DNA from: Micrococcales bacterium
Lineage (GTDB): Bacteria; Actinomycetota; Actinomycetes; Actinomycetales; Microbacteriaceae
Direction of reading: 5' to 3'
NCBI GenBank assembly: GCA_947441105.1
Contig: CANESN010000040.1
Coordinates: forward strand, 1-7,166
DNA: 7,166 nucleotides
Position 1 is the first letter of the stretch. Each line of letters starts with the position of its first letter. The translations under genes were made by a program, and so were the position numbers. This document shows positions 1 to 5,034 of the stretch, piece by piece. The notes beneath the pieces are model-generated. The model saw only the letters and a program-made list of their open reading frames with translations. It made no database searches and was not told where the DNA came from.

Positions 1-66
1 AAGTGGCGAAAGGCTCAATCGGTTGAGCGCACCAAAGCCGTAAGGCCTGATCTACTAGCCGAATAG
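1..66 (+). CDS. trmD: tRNA (guanine-N1-)-methyltransferase, C-terminal end (partial)
   Basis: Only the last 21 codons are in the window, ending at the TAG at 64-66. The reading frame from base 1 begins KWRK, continues QSVERT and finishes RPDLLAE. This is the typical end of TrmD, where a W-R-x-x-Q-S/A-L-x-R-T segment is followed by RPDLL. TrmD methylates the N1 position of G37 in tRNAs using S-adenosylmethionine and helps prevent frameshifting. The position directly upstream of rplS supports the call, because trmD-rplS is a widely conserved pair. The catalytic knotted domain lies outside the window. The fragment is short, so the identification depends on this motif and on gene order together. 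Confidence 0.85.
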   Translation, partial: KWRKAQSVERTKAVRPDLLAE

Positions 67-74
67 TTGCCATT

Positions 75-122
75 GCCGCTTTGATGTGGCAGACTTGGCA
101 CTTGTGTCCGGCCGTCTCTGCC
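75..122 (+). promoter_or_regulatory. Candidate structured leader upstream of rplS
   Basis: The 128-base gap between trmD and rplS holds a hairpin. GGCAGA (88-93) pairs perfectly with TCTGCC (117-122), with an inner GGC/GCC stem (97-99 with 111-113). A smaller stem, GCCGC (75-79) with GTGGC (86-90, one G-U pair), overlaps its 5' arm, so the two are mutually exclusive. No U-tract follows, so this is not a standard terminator. It could be an L19 leader, an RNA processing site or chance. TTGCCA at 67-72 resembles a -35 box, but I see no convincing -10 at the right distance. Confidence 0.35.
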
Positions 123-194
123 GCAGGGGAGCATAGGACTCAAACAAAGTAACTACTAACCGTTTTGACCTGCGCGCAAAAGGAAAGATAAGAA

Positions 195-545
195 ATGCAC
201 ATTCTTGACGTCGTAGACGCAGCCAACCTAAAGACCGATATCCCAGACTTCCGCGCTGGTGACAACGTAAAGGTTCACGTAAACATTGTTGAAGGTAACC
301 GCAGCCGTGTCCAGGTTTTCCAGGGCGTTGTGATTCGTATTTCCGGTCACGGAATTCGCGAGACCTTCACCGTTCGTAAGGTTTCATTCCAGGTAGGCGT
401 AGAGCGCACCTTCCCAGTACACAGCCCAGTTATCGAGAAGATCGAGCTGGTCTCCCGCGGCGCTGTTCGCCGTGCGAAGCTTTACTACCTCCGCGATCTT
501 CGCGGTAAGGCTGCAAAGATTCGCGAAAAGCGCGAGAACGTCTAA
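195..545 (+). CDS. rplS: Large ribosomal subunit protein bL19
   Basis: The 116-residue product is full length for bL19. It sits at the 30S-50S interface of the ribosome and contacts the intersubunit bridges. Family hallmarks are visible: the [19 protein letters not shown] segment (residues 19-37), the VFQGVVI strand (41-47) and the basic C-terminal run [18 protein letters not shown] (92-109). The ATG at 195 is preceded by AAGGA at 180-184, a good ribosome binding site about 10 bases upstream. It follows trmD and precedes lepB by 14 bases, the usual actinobacterial order, and it probably heads a transcript that includes lepB, rnhB and the DUF2469 gene. Codon choice is that of a highly expressed gene. 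The identification is very secure. Confidence 0.98.
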   Translation: MHILDVVDAANLKTDIPDFRAGDNVKVHVNIVEGNRSRVQVFQGVVIRISGHGIRETFTVRKVSFQVGVERTFPVHSPVIEKIELVSRGAVRRAKLYYLRDLRGKAAKIREKRENV

Positions 546-559
546 GTAAACTTTTTCTC

Positions 560-1309
560 ATGCAGGATTCCGGGGAACTAAGACCCCGCAGCGCCACGAT
601 CATGGCTTCCATCCGCCGCTTCACCAAGCGGTCGAGGAAGAACTGGTTCGTGGCGTTGCTATTTGATTTTGTAGTTATCGTCGGCACCGCCCTTGTGCTC
701 TCGGTTGTAATCAAGGCTTTCCTAATTCGCTCCTTCTACATTCCTTCCGGCTCAATGCTTGAGACCCTGCAAATCAACGACCGCATCATCGTGAATGTCA
801 TGGCCCCTGAGGTCATGCCACTCGAGCGCGGTGACGTGGTGGTATTCCGCGATCCAGGTGGTTGGTTGGGTGCTATCCCAACCGAAGAAAAGCCATATCT
901 TCAAGAGGTATCGGACTTTGTGCTTGGAACCTTTGGTATCACTGCCCCAGATTCTGATGAGCACCTTGTGAAGCGCGTTATTGGCTTGCCGGGAGACGTG
1001 GTTGAGAGCCGCGAGGGTGATGACCGAGTTTGGATCAACGGAGTGGCACTAAGCGAGCCATATCTTGCTCCAGGCTCACTACCATCCGAGATGGCTTTCA
1101 AGGTGACCGTTCCTGCCGACTCCTATTGGGTAATGGGCGATAACCGCCAGAACTCGACTGACTCCAGATATCACCAAGATCTACCTTCGGGTGGATTTGT
1201 GAACAAGGACTATGTGGTCGGCAGAGCGATCTTGGTTTCCTGGCCGGTAACTAACTGGATCTTCCTGGAGAACTTCTCAGAGACCTTCAAAGATGTTCCC
1301 GAGCCTTGA
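560..1309 (+). CDS. lepB: Signal peptidase I
   Basis: This membrane-bound serine protease (family S26) removes signal peptides from exported proteins on the outer face of the cytoplasmic membrane. From the ATG at 560 it is 249 residues. A basic N-terminal stretch (19-27) is followed by one hydrophobic membrane helix at about 30-56. The box IPSGSM gives the nucleophile Ser65. LVKRVIGLPGD contains the general base Lys138. The last conserved box, GDNRQNSTDSR, is at 193-203. The start is uncertain: neither ATG 560 nor the in-frame ATG at 602 (Met15) has a clear Shine-Dalgarno sequence. The first 14 codons include GGG and CCC, which are uncommon in the neighbouring genes, so 602 may be the true start. 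The gene begins 14 bases after rplS, and its end overlaps rnhB by 17 bases, which suggests coupled translation. Confidence 0.96.
   Translation: MQDSGELRPRSATIMASIRRFTKRSRKNWFVALLFDFVVIVGTALVLSVVIKAFLIRSFYIPSGSMLETLQINDRIIVNVMAPEVMPLERGDVVVFRDPGGWLGAIPTEEKPYLQEVSDFVLGTFGITAPDSDEHLVKRVIGLPGDVVESREGDDRVWINGVALSEPYLAPGSLPSEMAFKVTVPADSYWVMGDNRQNSTDSRYHQDLPSGGFVNKDYVVGRAILVSWPVTNWIFLENFSETFKDVPEP
571..588 (+). promoter_or_regulatory. Small hairpin at the rplS-lepB junction
   Basis: CGGGG (571-575) pairs perfectly with CCCCG (584-588) around an 8-base loop. If lepB starts at the ATG at 602, this hairpin falls in the untranslated gap after rplS. There it could dampen read-through or protect the rplS mRNA end. 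No U-run follows, so it is not a classical terminator. If lepB starts at 560, it is simply inside the coding region. Confidence 0.25.
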
Positions 1310-1928
1310 CGTTGAAAAACTTCTGCTGGAGCGCTACGACACTGTAATCGGGGTTGACGAAGTTGGTCGTGGTGCACTAGCAGGACCAGTAGCGGTTGGT
1401 GCGGCAGCATTTTCTAGAACTACCTCTCTGGAGATCCCAGCAAAACTTAGAGACAGCAAAGCCATCACCGAATCCAAGCGCGATGCAATCGCTGAGCTGT
1501 CGAGGGCCTGGGTCAGGCACGCGGTTGGATACAGTGCAGTCTTTGAAATCGAGCAAAATGGCATCACCAGGTCGCTGGCTGATGCAGCAACCGGCGCGAT
1601 AGCGCAGTTGATCAGCGGAAAAACTATCGTTTTACTGGATGGCAGCCACAACTGGCTGCACGACTCCGGACTCGATGTCGACTACCACGTGCAGGTCAAA
1701 GCCGACCGAGACTGCGCAATCGTCTCGGCAGCAGCCCTGATTGCAAAGGTCGATAGAGATCGGCACATGCGTGAATTGCATGAAGAATTTCCGGACTACG
1801 GCTGGGAAGGCAACAAGGGCTATGCATCCGAATCGCACATCAAAGCGATTCAGTCTCTGGGACCGACAAGACATCACAGGTTGAGCTGGCTAGGGAAAAT
1901 TCTGGCCGACGCAAATTCACTTTTTTGA
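1293..1928 (+). CDS. rnhB: Ribonuclease HII
   Basis: This cytoplasmic endonuclease cuts the RNA strand of RNA-DNA hybrids and removes ribonucleotides misincorporated into DNA, using divalent metal ions. The product is 211 residues, normal for the family. The hallmark GVDEVGRG motif (residues 20-27) supplies catalytic Asp22 and Glu23. LLDG gives Asp116. The stretch KADRDCAIVSAAALIAKV (136-153) carries the fourth acidic residue, aligned here to Asp138, followed by the conserved SAAxLIAKVxRD block. A GNKGYASESH segment at 173-182 is also typical. The ATG at 1293 lies inside the end of lepB, giving a 17-base overlap without a strong ribosome binding site. This suggests that translation depends on ribosomes finishing lepB. 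The DUF2469 gene follows after 19 bases. Confidence 0.97.
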   Translation: MFPSLDVEKLLLERYDTVIGVDEVGRGALAGPVAVGAAAFSRTTSLEIPAKLRDSKAITESKRDAIAELSRAWVRHAVGYSAVFEIEQNGITRSLADAATGAIAQLISGKTIVLLDGSHNWLHDSGLDVDYHVQVKADRDCAIVSAAALIAKVDRDRHMRELHEEFPDYGWEGNKGYASESHIKAIQSLGPTRHHRLSWLGKILADANSLF

Positions 1929-1947
1929 GGCATAGACTTACAGCACT

Positions 1948-2271
1948 ATGGATGAAAACGAATTCGAAGACTACGACAGAGACGCTGAACTAGCGCTCTA
2001 CCGCGAGTATCGCGACGTAGTGAAGATGTTTCGATTTGTTGTTGAAACCGAACGCCGTTTTTACCTGGCCAATGACGTCGAGCTCAAGCGAGTCGACACC
2101 GCCACCGATTTCTATTTTGAGCTGAACATGCAGGATGTTTGGGTTTGGGATATCTACCGAACCGACCGCTTTGTAAAGCAAGTGAAAGTCATGACCTTCA
2201 AAGACGTAAACGTCGAGGAAATTGGCAACCGCGAACTTGAGATTCCAAAGGAATTCGCAGTAGGCGAATAG
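1948..2271 (+). CDS. DUF2469 family protein (Rv2901c-like), function unknown
   Basis: This small acidic protein of 107 residues matches the conserved actinobacterial family DUF2469, which normally follows rnhB (Rv2901c in Mycobacterium tuberculosis, as I remember it). The N-terminus is strongly acidic (residues 2-14, rich in D and E). It is followed by an aromatic and charged helix-like region, LYREYRDVVKMFRFVVETERRFYLAN (17-42), and a strand-rich part with FYFELNMQDVWVWDIYR (55-71) and VKVMTFKDVNVEEI (79-92). I see no signal peptide, membrane segment, cysteine cluster or nucleotide-binding motif, so it is probably cytoplasmic. The ATG at 1948 has no strong ribosome binding site. Its function is unknown, and the conserved position hints only at a housekeeping role. 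Confidence 0.9.
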   Translation: MDENEFEDYDRDAELALYREYRDVVKMFRFVVETERRFYLANDVELKRVDTATDFYFELNMQDVWVWDIYRTDRFVKQVKVMTFKDVNVEEIGNRELEIPKEFAVGE

Positions 2272-2317
2272 CCTCCACTTTTCAACAGATTCAACAGCTG
2301 TAACTCTCACCAGCCTT

Positions 2318-2334
2318 GGCTTTGAAAGCCTTTT
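2318..2334 (+). terminator. Weak terminator-like hairpin before dprA
   Basis: GGCTT (2318-2322) pairs with AAGCC (2326-2330) across a 3-base loop, and TTTT follows at 2331-2334. The stem is only five pairs and the U-run is short, so termination would be partial at best. It lies between the DUF2469 stop and the dprA start, where relatives carry yraN and comM. The same 66-base gap has two copies of TTCAACAG (2281-2288 and 2290-2297) and the palindrome ACAGCTGT (2294-2301), with no obvious promoter. Confidence 0.35.
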
Positions 2335-2337
2335 GGC

Positions 2338-3408
2338 ATGCAGATAACCCTCGACCAAGAGCGCATAATCACATACTCAGCACTCTCTGAGCCTGGAGAT
2401 GCTCTGGCCTATCTAATCTTTAGATTCAACGGACCCGGTGCCATAGATCAATTTCGCTCCGGTAAGGCCAAACAGGTATGGCCGGAGCAGATCCATCAGC
2501 ATGCCCCTGAGTATGCGGCAAGCCTGCCGCTGCTATTTGAGCGGTTTGCCCTGAGGTTGCCTAAGGTTCACGCCCCAACACTTATCGAGCGAGCAATCCG
2601 CTGGAATGCTCGGCCAGTATTTCCAGAACAGCATCCATCGCTCTGGACTCAGTTTTCAGATTTGGAGCTTCACCAGCCATATCTGTTGTGGGTGGCCGGT
2701 TCGATGGAGGTTTTTGCGCAAGATGCTAACTCGATCGTCGGAACCCGCAACCCAACCAGCAGGGGAGTTGCCAGAACCAGAGCATTGGTAAAGCAACTCG
2801 GAGTTGGGGTTGTTTCCGGCGGTGCAACCGGCATCGACTTTGCCGCCCACCGGGCAGCTTTGGACTATAAGTTGCCAACCGCGGCCTTTATGGCTGGAGG
2901 GATAGATCGTGCATACCCGACGCAGAATTGGCCGCTGTTTCACGACATGGTTCGAGGCGGGGGTGCGCTTGTCAGCGAAACCGTTCCTTTCACTGCTCCA
3001 AGTAGGTTTCGATTTCTCAATCGCAATCGGTTGATTGCAGCTTCGTCGCAGGCGACTTTTGTGGTGGAGGCCGGATATCGTTCTGGCTCGAGAAACACCG
3101 CCAACCATGCCAGAGCCTGCGGCCGAGAGGTATTTGCAATACCCGGAGGCTGGTCTGACAAGGCGTCTCAGGGCTGTAACGCCATGATCAAAGAAGGTTT
3201 GGCCAAACCTTGGTACCTCGATAAACACCGGAATGTAGAGGCAAGTTCCAACCAAAAACGTGTCGAAGATGCACTTCGAGAAGGAGCGAAGGACCGAGCT
3301 GCAATCGCCAGCGAATCCGGCTTGGGTCTCGAAGAGGTTAGACGCGAGCTTTTTCGTTTGCAGTTAGACGGCTTGGACCTGCAGCAAATTGACCGAGTTA
3401 GCACCTAA
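2338..3408 (+). CDS. dprA: DNA processing protein DprA (Smf family)
   Basis: DprA binds single-stranded DNA taken up in natural transformation and loads RecA onto it. The 356-residue protein has the expected order: an N-terminal helical part (about 1-110), the Rossmann-like core (about 115-290) and a C-terminal winged-helix-like region (about 305-352). Core motifs include SIVGTRNPT (132-140), VSGGATGIDFAAH (159-171), RNRLIA (229-234), EAGYRSGSRNTANHA (244-258) and FAIPGG (266-271). An in-frame TGA at 2323-2325 rules out any earlier start, so ATG 2338 is the first possible one. It has no clear ribosome binding site. The gene usually follows comM in Actinobacteria, but comM and yraN are missing here. 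xerC begins 9 bases downstream. Many non-transforming bacteria keep dprA, so its presence does not prove competence. Confidence 0.95.
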   Translation: MQITLDQERIITYSALSEPGDALAYLIFRFNGPGAIDQFRSGKAKQVWPEQIHQHAPEYAASLPLLFERFALRLPKVHAPTLIERAIRWNARPVFPEQHPSLWTQFSDLELHQPYLLWVAGSMEVFAQDANSIVGTRNPTSRGVARTRALVKQLGVGVVSGGATGIDFAAHRAALDYKLPTAAFMAGGIDRAYPTQNWPLFHDMVRGGGALVSETVPFTAPSRFRFLNRNRLIAASSQATFVVEAGYRSGSRNTANHARACGREVFAIPGGWSDKASQGCNAMIKEGLAKPWYLDKHRNVEASSNQKRVEDALREGAKDRAAIASESGLGLEEVRRELFRLQLDGLDLQQIDRVST

Positions 3409-3421
3409 TCTGGCTAGGTGC
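3401..3421 (+). promoter_or_regulatory. Hairpin spanning the dprA stop and xerC start
   Basis: GCACCTA (3401-3407) and TAGGTGC (3415-3421) form a perfect 7-pair stem with a 7-base loop. The dprA TAA (3406-3408) and the proposed xerC GTG (3418-3420) both lie in or at the edge of the stem. In the mRNA, ribosomes ending dprA would melt the stem and free the xerC start, while the start would otherwise be hidden. This arrangement fits translational coupling. The xerC start has no properly spaced Shine-Dalgarno sequence, which agrees with that idea. Confidence 0.5.
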
Positions 3422-4308
3422 AGCGGTTTGATTTAGAGCGAGAAGCCTTTCTAAAGGCCTTAGTGGCGCGCGGAAACTCACCTCATACTCAAAAGGCTTA
3501 CGGTAACGACATTGCCGAATTTCTGACTTTTTTGGAAGACAGTAAATCAAGTCTCGACCTCAACTCCCTTCGGCAATGGCTCTGGGTGCTAAACGATGCT
3601 GGTGCCACCAAGTCCACCATCGCGAGAAAGTCATCCTCGGTTAGAGCTTTCACCGCTTGGCTTTTGGAGCGCGAGGTGATCGATGTCGATCCAGGCCTGA
3701 GGCTGAGGTCTCCAAAACTGGAACGGAACTTGCCAAAGGTTGCCACCGAGGATTCGGTTTTTAAGGTCCTAGAGCGCCTAAGGAATATGGCCACCACCGA
3801 TAAGCCTTCGGCACTGAGTGACTGGTGTGCTTTTGAGCTGCTTTATGCCACCGGGATGCGCGTTAGCGAGCTTGCAGGTCTCGATGTCGACGATTTTGAT
3901 TTCTCAAGGCAGCTGGTGCGGGTAACAGGTAAGGGAAACAAGCAGCGCATGCTGCCCTATGGCGATATGGCAGCGGAAGCAGTAGCCCGCTGGATGCGTG
4001 CAGGTAGAAATGCACATGCCCTACCGGATTCTCCAAATGCGCTTCTGCTCACATCTCGTGGCAAGCGAATTGGAGTCAGGCAGATCTATGCTCTGGTTGC
4101 AAAACAACTCGAAGACACCCCCACGGGAGCAGCCGGTCCTCATACCTTGAGGCATTCCGCAGCAACTCACCTGCTGGACCACGGGGCTGACCTCAGAGCC
4201 GTGCAGGAAATCCTGGGTCACGCTTCTTTGGGCACCACCCAGATCTACACTCACGTCTCGGTAGAACGTCTCAAGAAGTCTTTTGAGCAGGCCCACCCCA
4301 GGGCCTAG
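3418..4308 (+). CDS. xerC: Tyrosine recombinase XerC
   Basis: This site-specific recombinase resolves chromosome dimers at dif, normally with XerD near the division septum. The 296 residues match the family length. The N-terminal SAM-like core-binding domain (about 5-90) includes NSPHTQKAYGNDIAEFL (20-36). The catalytic domain carries the full set: Arg148 in TGMRVSEL, Lys172 in GKGNKQR, His242 and Arg245 in PHTLRHSAATHLL, His268 in ILGHASL, and nucleophile Tyr277 in QIYTHVS. The proposed start is a GTG 9 bases after the dprA stop, which gives the usual short N-terminal lead. GTG 3463 would cut into the conserved domain. Placement after dprA fits a chromosomal XerC rather than a phage or integron integrase. 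The last four bases overlap the opposing peptidase gene. Confidence 0.96.
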   Translation: MQRFDLEREAFLKALVARGNSPHTQKAYGNDIAEFLTFLEDSKSSLDLNSLRQWLWVLNDAGATKSTIARKSSSVRAFTAWLLEREVIDVDPGLRLRSPKLERNLPKVATEDSVFKVLERLRNMATTDKPSALSDWCAFELLYATGMRVSELAGLDVDDFDFSRQLVRVTGKGNKQRMLPYGDMAAEAVARWMRAGRNAHALPDSPNALLLTSRGKRIGVRQIYALVAKQLEDTPTGAAGPHTLRHSAATHLLDHGADLRAVQEILGHASLGTTQIYTHVSVERLKKSFEQAHPRA

Positions 4309-4313
4309 CCCTG
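4299..4313. terminator. Hairpin at the shared stop codons of xerC and the M23 gene
   Basis: CAGGGC (4299-4304) and GCCCTG (4308-4313) form a perfect 6-pair stem around the loop CTA. The stop codons of both convergent genes (TAG at 4306-4308 on plus and at 4307-4305 on minus) share the central CTAG. The structure could act on transcripts from both strands. No U-run follows on either side, so it may stabilise the 3' ends or slow polymerase rather than terminate efficiently. Confidence 0.4.
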
Positions 4314-4784
4314 AAGCACGCTCGGTTTGAGATTTCCCAGCAGGTAATCCGGCGAGATGTAGCCATAGGCACTTCTGGCTGAAAAATGCACACAGCTGTC
4401 GCAGTGATACTCGTAACTCGCACTCGGTTTGCAATGCCAAGCGATTTCCTGACCCAGCTTGACCCGATCCCCAACTTCCAGGTTGGTGCAGGCGGGTTCA
4501 AAACTTGCCAGATAGCCATCGTTGGTGCGGATGGTTACAACCTCTCGATCAACCACAAGGCCTTTGAAATAGAGCACTCCAGCTGCAGGTGCTGAAATTT
4601 TTGAGCCTGTTTCCAGGACGAGATCTACGCCTCTATGACCTGCTCCATATTCGGTTTTAGGTGCCTCAAAATCCGCCTGCCAGCTCGAGGTAGCTCTTTC
4701 GGCAGGATCCTCCCAAACTGAGGCTTGAAGCCCAAATCCTCCAAGACTTGAAAGCACTAAAAACACTCCGACGGATCTACTCAC
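4305..4784 (-). CDS. Small secreted M23-family (LytM-like) peptidase homologue
   Basis: This is a 159-residue protein from the GTG at 4784. A short signal peptide is visible: SR, then a hydrophobic run VGVFLVLSSLGGFGLQA (residues 5-21), so export is likely. The M23 fold follows: GHRGVDLVLETGSKISAPAAG (49-69), with zinc ligand candidates His50 and Asp54, then LEVGDRVKLGQEIAWH (102-117). The final motif is CVHF (131-134), giving His133 where classical M23 enzymes have HxHFE, so Cys131 replaces one histidine. Cysteines also occur at 99, 118 and 128. M23 enzymes cut peptidoglycan cross-bridges, but activity cannot be assumed with this altered motif. A gene of this type facing rpsB is common in Actinobacteria (Rv2891 is similar by position). 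Longer in-frame upstream sequence overlaps the rpsB leader and lacks family features. Confidence 0.85.
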   Translation of the reverse strand: MSRSVGVFLVLSSLGGFGLQASVWEDPAERATSSWQADFEAPKTEYGAGHRGVDLVLETGSKISAPAAGVLYFKGLVVDREVVTIRTNDGYLASFEPACTNLEVGDRVKLGQEIAWHCKPSASYEYHCDSCVHFSARSAYGYISPDYLLGNLKPSVLQG

Positions 4785-4810
4785 GAACCCATTGTCTGAA
4801 AACGCCTCCT
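4781..4810 (-). promoter_or_regulatory. Ribosome binding site and three-codon upstream ORF before the M23 gene
   Basis: On the minus strand a strong AGGAGG (4810-4805) lies 20 bases before the GTG start at 4784, too far for good initiation there. It is 12 bases before an ATG at 4792-4790 in another frame, which encodes Met-Gly-Ser and stops at TGA (4783-4781). That TGA overlaps the GTG as GTGA, the usual form of stop-restart coupling. The M23 gene may therefore be translated by re-initiation. A sequencing error or a weakly spaced direct start are the alternatives. Confidence 0.4.
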
Positions 4811-4836
4811 TCCCAGTCTTTGAGCTAGGAAAGTAG

Positions 4837-4865
4837 TGGATAAGCGAGGCATTTACTGGTATGGT
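4837..4865 (+). promoter_or_regulatory. Probable rpsB promoter
   Basis: TATGGT (4860-4865) fits the actinobacterial -10 pattern TAnnnT and is preceded by TGG, an extended -10. TGGATA (4837-4842) sits 17 bases upstream as a weak -35 (4 of 6 matches to TTGACA). Transcription would then start near 4872, exactly at the base of the first leader hairpin. It is the best candidate in the gap between the M23 gene and rpsB, but it has not been tested. Confidence 0.45.
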
Positions 4866-4871
4866 TGTCCA

Positions 4872-5031
4872 CGGTCTGAAGCAATTCAGATCGAATTCGC
4901 GTGTTCCAACAAATCCCGTCACCTCGGTCCAAGTTTCGGCTTGGTCGTGTCGGAAGGAATGCCAGGGATTTGACCAATTGGTCAAGTCATAAAACTGAGG
5001 GGCGCACTTGTGTGCCCAAAAGGAGTGCCTC
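4872..5031 (+). promoter_or_regulatory. Structured rpsB leader with four hairpins
   Basis: This untranslated stretch of about 160 bases holds four separate stems. Hairpin 1 (4872-4893) has 9 pairs, one G-U, and a GCAA tetraloop. Hairpin 2 (4929-4944) has CCAAG paired with CTTGG, plus a U-G pair closing a UUCG loop. Hairpin 3 (4967-4988) has 9 pairs around AAUU and contains the palindrome TTGACCAATTGGTCAA. Hairpin 4 (5000-5017) has 7 pairs with a CUUG loop and ends just before the ribosome binding site. TTGGTC (4941-4946) could instead pair with GACCAA (4972-4977). GCACT (5004-5008) could pair with AGTGC (5024-5028), covering part of that site. Ribosomal protein leaders often feed back on their own genes, so S2 autoregulation is a reasonable guess, but I do not recognise a known leader family here. 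Confidence 0.5.
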
Positions 5032-5034
5032 ATG
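5021..5034 (+). promoter_or_regulatory. rpsB ribosome binding site and start
   Basis: AGGAG at 5021-5025, 6 bases before the ATG at 5032, fixes the start of rpsB. A TTG at 5008 would add eight residues foreign to the family and lies within the leader hairpin. TGCC (5026-5029) and GGCA (5034-5037) could form a 4-pair stem with part of the start codon in its loop. Confidence 0.8.

Noticed and set aside
2656..3255. Long antisense reading frame of 199 residues inside dprA
   Set aside because: It lies entirely opposite the conserved dprA core, and its translation shows no family motifs and an odd composition. It is a shadow of the real gene.
3418..4308. xerC as a phage or integron integrase marking a mobile element
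   Set aside because: Its length, motifs and position after dprA match the housekeeping chromosomal XerC, and no attachment sites, cargo genes or composition shift are seen nearby.
4959..4973. Four-codon ORF (ATG-CCA-GGG-ATT-TGA) in the rpsB leader
   Set aside because: The purine run GGAAGG ends only one base before the ATG, too close for initiation, and its end runs into the third leader hairpin.
5008..5031. Upstream TTG start for rpsB adding eight residues
   Set aside because: The TTG lies in the loop of a leader hairpin with no ribosome binding site. The ATG at 5032 has AGGAG six bases upstream and gives the canonical S2 N-terminus.
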